DNA of 64,000 nucleotides, from NCBI GenBank assembly GCA_026125385.1, contig JAHCLG010000007.1:1-64000 (forward strand). Reading direction: 5' to 3'. The notes below the pieces were generated by a model. The model had not been told where the DNA came from. It made no database searches and saw only the letters and a list, made by a program, of their open reading frames with translations. Both the position numbers and the translations under genes were made by a program. Position 1 is the stretch's first letter. Each line of letters opens with the position of its first letter. Positions 38,130 through 47,339 of this stretch are shown one piece after another. Source of the stretch: Legionellales bacterium. Lineage in GTDB: Bacteria > Pseudomonadota > Gammaproteobacteria > JAHCLG01.

Positions 38130-38378
38130 CTACTCGGTTTCATCGTCCTCGTCGTCAAAATCGAATTCATCGTCGTCATCAAATACGGAGCTTAACTCTT
38201 CGCGTAGCCGTTTACGCTCCATATAATCTTCTACACTGCGTCTTGAATATTTACTAGGTTGCGCGTCCTGATCCATGGGCACCTCACTCTCTTGTAGACC
38301 TTCCTCAAATTCCTCATCCTCAGGGAACAAATCCTCGTCGTTTTCATCTTCTTCGGTATCCGAATAACGATCACTCAT
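38130..38378 (-). CDS. Small highly acidic protein
   Basis: The 82-residue product starts MSDRYSDTEEDENDEDLF and ends in a run of aspartate and glutamate. Its one non-acidic segment is YSRRSVEDYMERKRLREELSSVFD near residues 43-66. This RR..EDYMERKRLR..L element resembles the small PA3496-type proteins of gammaproteobacteria, but the match is short and the function unknown. The ATG at 38378 is preferred, with AGAGG upstream; a start 21 bp earlier is less likely. Confidence 0.65.
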   Translation of the reverse strand: MSDRYSDTEEDENDEDLFPEDEEFEEGLQESEVPMDQDAQPSKYSRRSVEDYMERKRLREELSSVFDDDDEFDFDDEDDETE

Positions 38379-38472
38379 CTGCTCTCTACCTCTTAACACT
38401 CTTGCTTATTTTCAACCTTATTCAGAAACTCGGTGTGTCTCGAATAATTAAAACTTAATCACAATACGACAC

Positions 38473-38588
38473 TATACTCTTCACGCTTGAATTTTAGGCT
38501 GTGTTGCTAAGCATAAAGCTACTATCTCTACACTCCTTGGTATCTTTATACTTAACGCCGCGCTTAAAATCCAATCACTTTGCGTATA
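38473..38588. repeat. Hairpin element family 1, copy a
   Basis: The 116-bp element runs from TATACTCTTC to TTTGCGTATA. Outer arms CTTGAATTTTAGGC and GCTTAAAATCCAA are inverted repeats. An inner stem GCTAAGCATAAAG pairs with CTTTATACTTAAC. It aligns end to end with 40820-40943, where both sides of the inner stem have changed together. Confidence 0.75.
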
Positions 38589-38689
38589 ACTTATTGATCC
38601 CAGTCAAAATCGTATTGCTGAATAGATTTTGCAATAAAATTAGAATTTAGCAAGCTTTTTTTCATGTTGTGATTGAAAATTATTAAGAC

Positions 38690-38749
38690 TATACCGCTCG
38701 CCAATGTAGATGCGGGGAGTCGGAGACTAAGTCGCAGGCGATCGGTATA
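38690..38749. repeat. Hairpin element family 2, copy a
   Basis: Arms TATACCGCTCGCC and GGCGATCGGTATA are near-perfect inverted repeats around a GC-rich centre. The left arm and the following AGATGCGGG match the element at 50506-50555. Confidence 0.7.
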
Positions 38750-38940
38750 AGTGCGTTCGCTAAGCTTTCGCAAAATAAGAGGGAAAATAGGTGTTTATTA
38801 AGATAACTCACTTCGACAATCAGTGAAAATTTCTAACCCTAGATTTTGGCTTCAGGCGCATCTTAAAGTGCGTTGGGTATAGTACTGGCTCGCGCGATTG
38901 TGATACCATATGCACATCAATTTATAGAAAATGGTGAGTC

Positions 38941-39315
38941 ATGATTATCGCTTATCATCGTAATCTTTTGGCGACATTAATTTTAAGCCTTATGCTCAGT
39001 GGTAACATTTTAATGGCGGGTATCTTTGCTCTCGTGGCAGGCCAAGGTTTAAAAAATGGGATTTCACCCAGCCTGATGCTGAATGTCATTGGTGCGTTGT
39101 ATATTTTAAATATTGCTTGCATTATTGGGCTATTTTGTTGGCGAAAAATCGGATTTTATGGCTTGTGTTTAAGCGCAATAATAAGCTCTGCATTGAATTT
39201 AATCCATTTAGATCATGGGGTTATGCAAGTTTTGGTACCATATGCCAGCCCAATTATCATCTATTTAGCCTTGCAATTGGGCGGAGAAAACCGCATGTGG
39301 TTTAAACTTTCGTAA
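38941..39315 (+). CDS. Small membrane protein of unknown function
   Basis: A 124-residue protein with about four hydrophobic segments: residues 9-34, 47-65, 69-85 and 95-113. It includes LLATLILSLMLSGNILMAGIFALVAG and IIIYLALQLGG and should be an inner-membrane protein. No family is recognised. A GGTGAG stretch precedes the ATG. It stands alone between repeat elements and the next orphan gene. Confidence 0.65.
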   Translation: MIIAYHRNLLATLILSLMLSGNILMAGIFALVAGQGLKNGISPSLMLNVIGALYILNIACIIGLFCWRKIGFYGLCLSAIISSALNLIHLDHGVMQVLVPYASPIIIYLALQLGGENRMWFKLS

Positions 39316-39357
39316 AAATTTTTCACCTTTCACGCGAATATAACCTATTTAGGTGTA

Positions 39358-39385
39358 TTGTTTTTTCTAACCGACGCGCTATACT
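39358..39385 (+). promoter_or_regulatory. Probable promoter of the 430-residue orphan
   Basis: TTGTTT (39358-39363) and TATACT (39380-39385) are spaced by 16 bp and end about 55 bp upstream of the first ATG of the orphan gene. Confidence 0.5.
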
Positions 39386-39440
39386 GCGCTGCATTAAAAC
39401 AATTATATTTTATTACAAAGAAATAGCGTTATCGCTGACA

Positions 39441-40733
39441 ATGAATTCCTCAGTTCAGGAATTTGCTTTTTTAATAGACACACAGGGATGGGGGAAAAGG
39501 TTAATCACGTCTTTTAGACGTGTGAGAATAATAAGTATTAAATTGAGAAAAGAAATGTTTACTTTGACTGGTTCAACTCAAATTCTAAACCAATTACTAC
39601 CTGAGTTTACAAATCAAGGTAAGTTAACCTTGCCTGTTAATAAAGCTCAGTCCACCCCATTTGAAACAGATTTTTCTTCTGAACGTGCTCAAACAAATAT
39701 TATTATTTATAATGGAAAAAAAACAGAACTAGTAACTCTGAAAGCTCAGCTTCATGATTTGGTCATTGATCTTAACGAAACCTACCACCAAGATATACAC
39801 TTTTTAATTCGATTAATGCAAACTGAAAATTTAGAGAAACAACTTTTACCTGCCAAGGGTAAAAAATATTCTTATTTAATTATTCGGGATCAAAAAATTT
39901 ATCTTCTTTCTATGAGTCTAGCAATGGTTGAAAAGGGTCTTGAAAATGAAGATCCTTATGAAAGGCAGAATAGTGGTAATTTTTATAGCTTTTGTGAGTT
40001 TGATTCTACTAAAAAACAATTCATTCCACAGGTAATTTGCTGCTCGAAAATAGTTGGGGAATTTTATCATTTACCAAACTCATTCACCCATCAAGCACCG
40101 CCAGAAACTATACCATCTCATTTCTATCTAACAGTTGTCAAAAAGTTATTTCCAGAAAATAATGATTTCATCAAAACGTGTGACGCCTATTTATCCAAAC
40201 TCAAAAATTCCTTGAATAAGTCGAATATAACAAGTCTGTTGAAAAATTTCGAAACGCAACTTGGGCAAGTAATCATTGGAAAAAAATCCATTTCTCAAAT
40301 TGAAGAAAGTATACAATACGCCTTAACTAAAATATTAGTTGTTCAAGGAATAACAAACTATTACTCAACGATTGCTCAAAGAGACGTATGGGGACTGCCA
40401 TCGTCTTCAACAAGACTTAATGTTGCCACAGAACTCAGAAAAACACTCAGCACGCACGATTTCACATCAACACATACTACCTCTTCTGCTTGTGATGATC
40501 GCAAAGACAATATTAATACCCTACTCATTAATACTGTGTTTGTATTTATCTTTGAAGCGCAACGTGATCACGCTCAACATTCATTACTAGGCAAAATAGG
40601 TCTCACTAAAAGTGAGCTTGTGAGATCATTAAATTCTTCTCTGCAATTTCTCAGAAATTTAAATATTGACTCGCTGAATAAAACAATTGCTGATGCAAAT
40701 CCACAAGTCACGCCACAAAGGAAAACTAAATAA
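39441..40733 (+). CDS. Orphan protein of 430 residues
   Basis: No family is recognised. The product has no signal peptide or membrane segment and is mainly alpha-helical with mixed beta (KYSYLIIRDQKIYLLSMSLAMVEKG; FCEFDSTKKQFIPQVICCSKIVGEFYHLP). The N-terminal 38 residues look less protein-like. An alternative ATG at 39555 (MFTLTGSTQILNQLLPEF) has a GAGAAAAG stretch upstream and may be the true start. The gene is AT-rich, lies between repeat elements and has its own promoter, so it is likely an accessory gene; an effector role is conjecture. Confidence 0.75.
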   Translation: MNSSVQEFAFLIDTQGWGKRLITSFRRVRIISIKLRKEMFTLTGSTQILNQLLPEFTNQGKLTLPVNKAQSTPFETDFSSERAQTNIIIYNGKKTELVTLKAQLHDLVIDLNETYHQDIHFLIRLMQTENLEKQLLPAKGKKYSYLIIRDQKIYLLSMSLAMVEKGLENEDPYERQNSGNFYSFCEFDSTKKQFIPQVICCSKIVGEFYHLPNSFTHQAPPETIPSHFYLTVVKKLFPENNDFIKTCDAYLSKLKNSLNKSNITSLLKNFETQLGQVIIGKKSISQIEESIQYALTKILVVQGITNYYSTIAQRDVWGLPSSSTRLNVATELRKTLSTHDFTSTHTTSSACDDRKDNINTLLINTVFVFIFEAQRDHAQHSLLGKIGLTKSELVRSLNSSLQFLRNLNIDSLNKTIADANPQVTPQRKTK

Positions 40734-40750
40734 TTCCCAGGACATATTAA

Positions 40751-40798
40751 GGAGTATTGATAATTCACTATACTGAGGCGTAGTTCTCTGATTTTTGA
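40751..40798. repeat. Short dispersed repeat family 3, copy a
   Basis: The block GAGTATTGATAATTCACTATACTGAG plus TGATTTTTGAATAC matches 51798-51845 with several substitutions. A related piece in the opposite orientation occurs near 190-212 (CTATAGTGAATTA). Confidence 0.5.
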
Positions 40799-40819
40799 AT
40801 ACTATGCCGCACACCAATA

Positions 40820-40943
40820 TATACCTCACACTTGAATTTTAAGCTTTGTTGTCGAGTTAAAGCTACTCAGTCATATATTTAGTATACACTCCTTCACATC
40901 TTTAACTCGACGCCTCGCCTAAAATCCAATTGTTTTGAGTATA
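40820..40943. repeat. Hairpin element family 1, copy b
   Basis: The 124-bp element runs from TATACCTCACACTTG to TTTTGAGTATA. Outer arms CTTGAATTTTAAGC and GCCTAAAATCCAA are inverted repeats. The inner stem is GTCGAGTTAAAG with CTTTAACTCGAC. A family 2 fragment begins at the next base. Confidence 0.8.
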
Positions 40944-41011
40944 GATGCGAGATAAAAAGATGGCGAGCAGTATATTCTTTTAATGATGATCGACACTTCA
41001 AAGTGCTCACC
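40944..41011. repeat. Hairpin element family 2, right part
   Basis: GATGCGAGATAAAAAGATGG-CGAGCAGTATATTCTTT matches the centre and right arm of 50506-50555 and continues into the shared flank (ATGATGATCG...GTGCTCACC). The left arm is missing where it abuts the family 1 element. Confidence 0.7.
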
Positions 41012-41059
41012 AAATTTTAACATGCGTTCGCTATAAAGGCAGTTTATATAAAATAATAT

Positions 41060-43159
41060 TTATTCTCTGATCGAGATCACACCATCCCACGCACTATCCT
41101 CCCGAAACCGTTCTCCATAAATTTGTTCTAAGGCCTGTAACTTCGCACGAAAAGATTCTAGCCCAATGCTCGAGGAATAATGCATAGGGCCACCGCGGAA
41201 TGGAGCAAAACCGGTGCCGTATATCATCGCCGCGTCTAATAAATCAGCATCGGCTACGACGTGTTCACGCAAACACGCGGCTGCTTCGTTAATCATTCGT
41301 AAGATTAAGCGATCGGTAATATCGCTGGGGGCTTGATAATCGCGCGGCAATGCGGGTTTTATGGCGTGGCCATTTTTATAGTCATAGAAACCTTTACCTG
41401 ATTTTTTACCTAATTCTCCGCGCTGAACTTTTTGTTTTAATAACTCAGGGATTTCGCCACCGAAGGCTGTCGTTAAATATTGTGCGGCGGCTAAACCAAT
41501 GTCTAAGCCCACATTATCGATTAATTCGACGGGACCCATCGGCATACCAAACTGTTCAGCCGCTTGATCGATAGCAGCGAGCGGTACACCTTCTTGAATT
41601 AACGTCATCGCTTCCATTAAATACGGCATTAAAATGCGATTCACTAAAAAGCCAGGGCTGCTTTTTACGGCTACGGGATAATGACCAATTTTTCCCACAA
41701 AGGCCATCGCTTTTTTAATGACGTCTTCTGCGGTTTTTGAACCGTGGATCACTTCGACTAATTTTAATTTAGATACGGGATTAAAAAAATGAATTCCTAC
41801 TAAACGTTGCGGATTATTCATCACAGAATTAATGTCATCTAATAAAATTGTCGAGGTATTTGTGGCTAATATAGCATCGGGTTTTGCCATTTTTTCTAAT
41901 TGTTTAAATAATTCTTGTTTGGCTGCTAAATTTTCAAAAATGGCTTCGATAATCACATCCGCTTGTTTAATGCATAAGCCTTGCGGATCGGGCATGAAAC
42001 GATCCATGGCTTCTTGGATTAACCGTGGATCTTTTAATTTCTTTTTAAATAATTGATGGGCGCGTTTGACTGCAGGGCCAATTAATTTTGGTTCGCGATC
42101 TTGCAGGGTAACTTGCATACCTTTCAGCGCGCAATAAGCTGCGATATCTCCACCCATCACGCCAGCACCAATCACGTGCACGCGTTTGGCTTGATAGCCT
42201 TTTAATTTTGCTTGCGATTTTAAGCGTTCGGTTAAGAAAAATAAGCGCACTAAATTTTTTGCAGTAGGATGTAATAATAATTTACCAATGGATTGTGCTT
42301 CAATCTCATCGGCATTTTTAGCATTCACTCCATATTGATACCAATTATTCACTACCGCAAATGGTGCAGGATAATGTTCGGGTTTAATCATATTAATTAA
42401 ATTACCGCGAAACTGGTGACCGATTTTGGGGAGCTTGAGTAAAAATCGATTTAATCCCGCATGGGTTTGTAATTGTTTAACACAATAACGTAGCGGCCAG
42501 CTATTAGAAAGCACAGCCATTTTACTTGGGCGATGTGCAGGCGGTTTATTTAACATAAAATGCAGAGCGGCATTTTTTAAATGACGTTTTGGCACACAAG
42601 CATCAATCATTCCCAACTTATAGGCTTTGCGCGCATCATAAAAACGACCGGATAAAATCACCGGTAATGCTTTCGCGCTGCCAATTAATTTAGGTAAACG
42701 CACGGTGCCACCCCAACCGGGATGAATACCCAGCATCACTTCTGGTAAACCAATTTTGGTATTTGCCTCTTCACACGCCACGCGATAACGACAAGCCAAC
42801 GCTAATTCAAAACCGCCACCTAAACAAAAACCATCGATTAATGCTAAGGTAGGACAAGTTAATTGGGCTAATTGATTAAAAATTCGTTGACCGTGTTGAA
42901 TTAAATTTACAGCTTCTTCGACACTGTTTAAATGCGTAAATTGTTCGATATCGGCTCCCACAATAAAACCCGTGGTTTTAGCCGATTGAATGATTAATCC
43001 GGCTGGGAGATTTTTTTCGATGTCGTCTAGAATTAATTTAAATTCATCTAAGACTTCATTATTTAATGAGTTGGCGGAACTATTTTGGCGATCGATGGTT
43101 AACCAAACAATATTGTGTTGATCACGTTGTAATTGCCAATGTTGATAGGATGTATTCAT
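41060..43159 (-). CDS. fadJ: Fatty acid oxidation complex alpha subunit (FadJ-type)
   Basis: Bifunctional enoyl-CoA hydratase and 3-hydroxyacyl-CoA dehydrogenase, 699 residues from ATG 43159 (MNTSYQHWQLQ). The hydratase domain is N-terminal (FIVGADIEQFTHL; IDGFCLGGGFELALACRYRVA; GLPEVMLGIHPGWGGTVRLPKL). The dehydrogenase follows (VIGAGVMGGDIAAYCA; VGIHFFNPVSKLKLVEV; SSPGFLVNRILMPYL). The ATG is preceded by GGAGAAAGG, so upstream in-frame starts are rejected. The partner thiolase FadI ends 76 bp upstream. The domain order is the standard FadB/FadJ order, opposite to the fusion at 35483-37858. Confidence 0.94.
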   Translation of the reverse strand: MNTSYQHWQLQRDQHNIVWLTIDRQNSSANSLNNEVLDEFKLILDDIEKNLPAGLIIQSAKTTGFIVGADIEQFTHLNSVEEAVNLIQHGQRIFNQLAQLTCPTLALIDGFCLGGGFELALACRYRVACEEANTKIGLPEVMLGIHPGWGGTVRLPKLIGSAKALPVILSGRFYDARKAYKLGMIDACVPKRHLKNAALHFMLNKPPAHRPSKMAVLSNSWPLRYCVKQLQTHAGLNRFLLKLPKIGHQFRGNLINMIKPEHYPAPFAVVNNWYQYGVNAKNADEIEAQSIGKLLLHPTAKNLVRLFFLTERLKSQAKLKGYQAKRVHVIGAGVMGGDIAAYCALKGMQVTLQDREPKLIGPAVKRAHQLFKKKLKDPRLIQEAMDRFMPDPQGLCIKQADVIIEAIFENLAAKQELFKQLEKMAKPDAILATNTSTILLDDINSVMNNPQRLVGIHFFNPVSKLKLVEVIHGSKTAEDVIKKAMAFVGKIGHYPVAVKSSPGFLVNRILMPYLMEAMTLIQEGVPLAAIDQAAEQFGMPMGPVELIDNVGLDIGLAAAQYLTTAFGGEIPELLKQKVQRGELGKKSGKGFYDYKNGHAIKPALPRDYQAPSDITDRLILRMINEAAACLREHVVADADLLDAAMIYGTGFAPFRGGPMHYSSSIGLESFRAKLQALEQIYGERFREDSAWDGVISIRE

Positions 43160-43235
43160 TCCTTTCTCCATAAATAATGTTTTTTTCACCGCTCTAAGTC
43201 GGCGCCTCACTTATCATTCAATCGTTTCGATTATT

Positions 43236-44531
43236 TTAAACAGCTTCAATGAGCATGGCACCGCCTTGACCACCACCAATGCAAATACTGGCTAAGCCTA
43301 ATTTGCCTTGGCGTTGTTTAAGCACGTTGGCTAAATGCAATACGATTCGTGCTCCACTTGCCCCCACCGGATGCCCAAGAGCAATGGCTCCACCATCGAC
43401 ATTTAATTTTTGACGATCAATACTACCTAAAGGATTTTCTAATCCTAATTCTTGCTGGCAAAATTGGGGATCTTCCCACGCTTTTAAGCACGCTAAAACT
43501 TGCGCTGCAAAGGCTTCATTGATTTCCCAAAAATCGATATCGTCTTTCGTTAAACTTTGACGTTTGAGTAATGCAGTTGCCGCATATACCGGCCCTAATC
43601 CCATGACTTTGGGTGACAATGCTGCCCATTCGATATCAATTATTTTTGCCATCACCGGCAATTGATATTTTTCGACGGCTTCTTCACTAGCTAACAGTAA
43701 GAATGCAGCACCATCGGTAATTTGTGAACTATTACCCGCGGTGACTTGCCCAAATTTGCGATCAAAATACGGTTTTAATTTTCCGAGTTTTTCCACTGTA
43801 CTATCATCACGCACACCATCATCTTGCTCTAACACGGAACCATCCTGACAATAGAGTGGAACTATTTCGTTAAAGAAATGATTTTTTTGCGCATTCAATA
43901 CGCGTTGATGAGATTGCGCAGCAAATTCATCCATTTCTTGGCGTGTAATATTAAATTGAAAAGCCAGTTCTTCAGCCGTTTGCCCCATATTCATGCCAAC
44001 CACCGGATCGGTCAAGCCACGAATCAGCGCAATAATGGGTGAGAATAAAGCACCAGGATGAATTTTTAACAACTGCCCAACACGTTGACGAAAGTTTTTC
44101 GCCGCGCTCATGTTTAAAAACCATTGCACCATTTTTTGTTGATAAATTAACGGCGCACGGCTCATGGCATCGACACCGCCGGCTAAAATTAATTCGTGTC
44201 GCCCCAGCTGAATATCTTGATAGGCATTATCTAAGGCTTGCAAACCGGAGGCGCAATTGCGTTGCACGGTGAATGCAGGAACTTTATTTCCACACCCTAA
44301 ACGCAAAGCAATAATGCGAGCGATATTCGCTTCATCTTGGCTCGGCACCATACAGCCAGTAATGACTTCCTGAATATCCGCCGGTAAAAAAGGTTGGCGT
44401 GCTAATAATTGGCGAGCGCAATGAACGGCTAAATCTGCTGCACTCAGCACACCTGGAGCATTGCGCGCTTTTAAAAATGGCGTGCGTGCGCCATCGACAA
44501 TATAGACTACGCGACTTTGGTGTTTAGACAT
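43236..44531 (-). CDS. fadI: FadI-type 3-ketoacyl-CoA thiolase
   Basis: The 431-residue thiolase has the nucleophilic cysteine in FTVQRNCASGLQAL, then GGVDAMSRAPL, EINEAFAAQVLA, the histidine in ALGHPVGASGARI and the second cysteine in ASICIGGGQGGAM. It is slightly longer than FadA, as FadI proteins are, with an insertion near VQWFLNMSAAKNFRQRVGQLLK. The ATG has GAGGAA upstream and lies inside the end of fadE (25-bp overlap), so translation is probably coupled. Likely operon order: fadE-fadI-fadJ. Confidence 0.94.
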   Translation of the reverse strand: MSKHQSRVVYIVDGARTPFLKARNAPGVLSAADLAVHCARQLLARQPFLPADIQEVITGCMVPSQDEANIARIIALRLGCGNKVPAFTVQRNCASGLQALDNAYQDIQLGRHELILAGGVDAMSRAPLIYQQKMVQWFLNMSAAKNFRQRVGQLLKIHPGALFSPIIALIRGLTDPVVGMNMGQTAEELAFQFNITRQEMDEFAAQSHQRVLNAQKNHFFNEIVPLYCQDGSVLEQDDGVRDDSTVEKLGKLKPYFDRKFGQVTAGNSSQITDGAAFLLLASEEAVEKYQLPVMAKIIDIEWAALSPKVMGLGPVYAATALLKRQSLTKDDIDFWEINEAFAAQVLACLKAWEDPQFCQQELGLENPLGSIDRQKLNVDGGAIALGHPVGASGARIVLHLANVLKQRQGKLGLASICIGGGQGGAMLIEAV

Positions 44532-46972
44532 GATTCTAAATTCCTCTTGAAATAATCGGCTGGAAATTCATCCACTGCAATCACTTGTTCACGAATGCTT
44601 TCAAACTCTCGCAATAATTTTGCTTCGTTAGCATCGATCACCGAGGCTTTTAACGCGGCTTGCACGATTTCTTCAAAATGAGCATCGCGAGCCAATACGC
44701 CATTGCGTTGCGCATTATAAATTTTCTTTTGAATGGGATCGCAGGCCACCATTTTTTGCAAGGCTTCTTCCATTAAGCGCACGGGATTAGTGGGCTCGGA
44801 GCTTAAATAACAGCTTTCCGTGATTCTATCGCGCAAGGCGGAAGGTTCCATCATGATTTGTGAAATTTTGCGATCGAGTGAATCACGTGGTGGCTCATAG
44901 CTTCTGCCCCAGAAGAAAATAAACCGGCGAAATAACCAACGAACATTTTTAATGGGAAAATTATCAAGAAAATTCGCAAACGCTTCTTGAATATTGAATA
45001 AGCAATACGACATTGCCCAATGAATAAAGGGTAAATCTTCTTGCGCGTGACCTTGGCTTTCGTGATATTTTAATACCGCACTGCCTAAATAAAGATAACT
45101 TAATACGTCACCTAAGCGCGCGGATAAACGTTCTTTCCGTTTTAATGCCCCGCCTAAAAACATCATTGAAAAATCGGCCATCATGGCTAAAGCGCAACTC
45201 ATACGAGTGAGTTGTTGATGATATTTTGCAGTTTTTCCTTTTACCGGAGAAGCAATAAAACGTCCGCCACTAATACCATACCACAAGCTGCGCGCAACAT
45301 TACTGATGGTAAACCCAATATGAGATAATAATAAGCGATCGAATTTTTCTAACGCTTCGGTTTTATTTTCGATGCTTGCTGCCGCCATTTCATCGCGCAC
45401 GAAGGGATGACAACGCACAGCGCCTTGGCCAAAAATAATTAAATTACGCGTTAAAATGTTTGCACCTTCAACGGTGATGCTGATAGGTAACGCAAAATAA
45501 CCGTGTGCAAGGTAATTGTTGGGACCAATTTGCACGCCGCGTCCGGCATGAACATCCATAGCATCGTTAATGATTTGACGCGCATTATTGGTTAAGTGCA
45601 ATTTAGCAATCGCTGAAACAACAGCGGGTTTCACGTGTTGATCGACTGCGGTGCAAGTTAGTTTTTGTGCGGCATTATTAATATAGGTTAAACCACCAAT
45701 GCGTCCCATGGCTTCTTGCACGCCATCGAAATTTCCAATCGACATGCGAAATTGTTTACGAACGCGCGCGTAGGCACCCGTTGTACGAAAGGCTAATTGC
45801 CCACAGGCGACACCAATCGCCGGCAAAGAAATGGAACGACCGATGGATAAACATTCCATCAACATGCGCCACCCCTGCCCCATTTTTTCTTTACCACCAA
45901 TAATCCAATCAAAAGGAACAAAGATATCTTTGCCACGCACAGGGCCATTCATAAACGACATGCCTAATGGCCAATGACGCTCGCCGTGCTGAATACCTGG
46001 GTAATCTCCTGGTAAAAGTGCAAGCGTAATACCAATTTCTGTTTTTTCACCGAGTAGATGATCGGGATCGGTTAAACGAAACGCAACACCGATGACTGTC
46101 GCCACTGGTGCGAGGGTGATGTAACGTTTTTCGAAATTTAAGCGAATACCCAGCATTTCTTTGCCTTCGAATTTTCCACGACACACAACGCCCAGATCAT
46201 TCATGTTCGCCGCATCACTACCCGAATCGGGTCCAGTTAATCCAAAGCAGGGAATTTCTTCACCCGCAGCAAGACGAGGAAGATAATAATTTTTTTGTTC
46301 ATCGGTACCGTATTTTACTAATAATTCACCTGGGCCTAAGGAGTTTGGCACCATGGCGGTGACAGCAGCTGAAATACAATGCGTAGAAAGTCGCGTGACG
46401 ACCGCCGCATGAGCTAAAGCCGAAAAACCCAATCCACCGTACTGTTTTGGGATCACCAAGCCGAAGAATTTTTCTTTTTTCAGGTAGTTCCATGCGCGCT
46501 CAGGAATATCGTGCTCTTGGTGCACCACTTCCCAGTCGTTTAACATGTTACAGAGTGCAGGAACTTGATGATTGATAAAGGCTTGCTCTTCGGCGGTTAA
46601 CACCGTGTATTGAGTGTTAAACAGACGTTGCCAATTGGGGCGACCACAAAATAAATCGCCTTCCAACCAAACATCGCCCGCATCTAGCGCTTCGCGTTCT
46701 GTTTCGCTCATAGGAGGTAAGGCTTTACGGAAAAATTTTAATACTGGTAAGCTGATTAATTCATAGCGGATAAAGCTCACATTAAAAATGATGACAGGAA
46801 TTAAATAGAGCAACCAACACAGGGTTAATACCGGCCAACTTAAATGACTGAACACGGAAAACGCCAACAGAGTTAACCCCACCACCGGCGTCCACACGAG
46901 TCTAGACACTTGATAGGCGGCTAATCCCCAAACAATGCCCAATAATGTTAAAAACTCGAGTAATACTAGCAT
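44507..46972 (-). CDS. fadE: Acyl-CoA dehydrogenase FadE
   Basis: First, FAD-dependent step of beta-oxidation. The 821-residue product has the E. coli FadE layout. N-terminal membrane segments come first (LLEFLTLLGIVWGLAAYQV and the following hydrophobic stretch), then the dehydrogenase core (FFGLVIPKQYGGLGFSALAHA; CFGLTGPDSGSDAANM; NAMDVHAGRGVQIGPNNYLA). A C-terminal extension typical of the FadE subfamily follows. It heads the fadE-fadI-fadJ run, with a good promoter at 47003-47031. No FadR-like palindrome is obvious near that promoter. Confidence 0.95.
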   Translation of the reverse strand: MLVLLEFLTLLGIVWGLAAYQVSRLVWTPVVGLTLLAFSVFSHLSWPVLTLCWLLYLIPVIIFNVSFIRYELISLPVLKFFRKALPPMSETEREALDAGDVWLEGDLFCGRPNWQRLFNTQYTVLTAEEQAFINHQVPALCNMLNDWEVVHQEHDIPERAWNYLKKEKFFGLVIPKQYGGLGFSALAHAAVVTRLSTHCISAAVTAMVPNSLGPGELLVKYGTDEQKNYYLPRLAAGEEIPCFGLTGPDSGSDAANMNDLGVVCRGKFEGKEMLGIRLNFEKRYITLAPVATVIGVAFRLTDPDHLLGEKTEIGITLALLPGDYPGIQHGERHWPLGMSFMNGPVRGKDIFVPFDWIIGGKEKMGQGWRMLMECLSIGRSISLPAIGVACGQLAFRTTGAYARVRKQFRMSIGNFDGVQEAMGRIGGLTYINNAAQKLTCTAVDQHVKPAVVSAIAKLHLTNNARQIINDAMDVHAGRGVQIGPNNYLAHGYFALPISITVEGANILTRNLIIFGQGAVRCHPFVRDEMAAASIENKTEALEKFDRLLLSHIGFTISNVARSLWYGISGGRFIASPVKGKTAKYHQQLTRMSCALAMMADFSMMFLGGALKRKERLSARLGDVLSYLYLGSAVLKYHESQGHAQEDLPFIHWAMSYCLFNIQEAFANFLDNFPIKNVRWLFRRFIFFWGRSYEPPRDSLDRKISQIMMEPSALRDRITESCYLSSEPTNPVRLMEEALQKMVACDPIQKKIYNAQRNGVLARDAHFEEIVQAALKASVIDANEAKLLREFESIREQVIAVDEFPADYFKRNLESCLNTKVA

Positions 46973-47002
46973 AACTAACCCCTTCCACTGAAAATATCAC
47001 GC

Positions 47003-47031
47003 ATTCTAGCGGCTGAACGCCTTACTCACAA
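47003..47031 (-). promoter_or_regulatory. Promoter of fadE-fadI-fadJ
   Basis: On the minus strand TTGTGA (47031-47026) and TAGAAT (47008-47003) are 17 bp apart, about 30 bp upstream of the fadE start. Confidence 0.65.
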
Positions 47032-47248
47032 GTCATTTTATTGAGGCTAAGTCATAAAAAAATCAGAATTTTTTGTTTTGTTTAATGATATTCGCAATTA
47101 AATATTGAGTTCTCCTACAACTTCATATAGTCTATCGCACCGGCTCAGGGTGAGGAATGAACGAAGTGAATGACGAATCCATCCCTCTCTCTCTTCCACC
47201 GAAGGTGGAATGTGTGGGCAATGTAAAGTAAATGAGCAAGTACGATCG

Positions 47249-47339
47249 GGAGAGATGGCCGAGTGGCTGAAGGCGCACGCCTGGAAAGTGTGTATACGTT
47301 AATAGCGTATCGAGGGTTCGAATCCCTCTCTCTCCGCCA
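47249..47339 (+). tRNA. tRNA-Ser (anticodon GGA)
   Basis: Acceptor stem GGAGAGA pairs with TCTCTCC. The D-arm contains GGCCGAGTGGCTGAAGGC. The anticodon stem CACGC/GTGTG holds loop CTGGAAA with anticodon GGA (47283-47285). A long variable arm (TATACGTTAATAGCGTAT) marks a type II tRNA. The T-arm is GAGGG-TTCGAAT-CCCTC, and the 3' CCA is encoded. It reads UCC/UCU serine codons. Confidence 0.97.

Larger units (their letters stand above)
38379..38940. other. Repeat-rich intergenic stretch
   Basis: More than 500 bp without a convincing gene. It contains one full hairpin element of the first family (38473-38588) and one of the second (38690-38749). The only 60-codon open frame (38591-38773, minus) runs through repeat sequence and has no ribosome site. 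Confidence 0.7.
40734..41059. other. Repeat-rich intergenic stretch
   Basis: This 326-bp gap between the orphan and fadJ is almost filled by three adjoining repeat segments: 40751-40798, 40820-40943 and 40944-41011. No coding frame looks real and no clear terminator is seen. Confidence 0.75.

Noticed and set aside
38591-38773. 60-codon minus-strand frame
   Set aside because: It runs through a hairpin repeat, has no ribosome site and odd composition.
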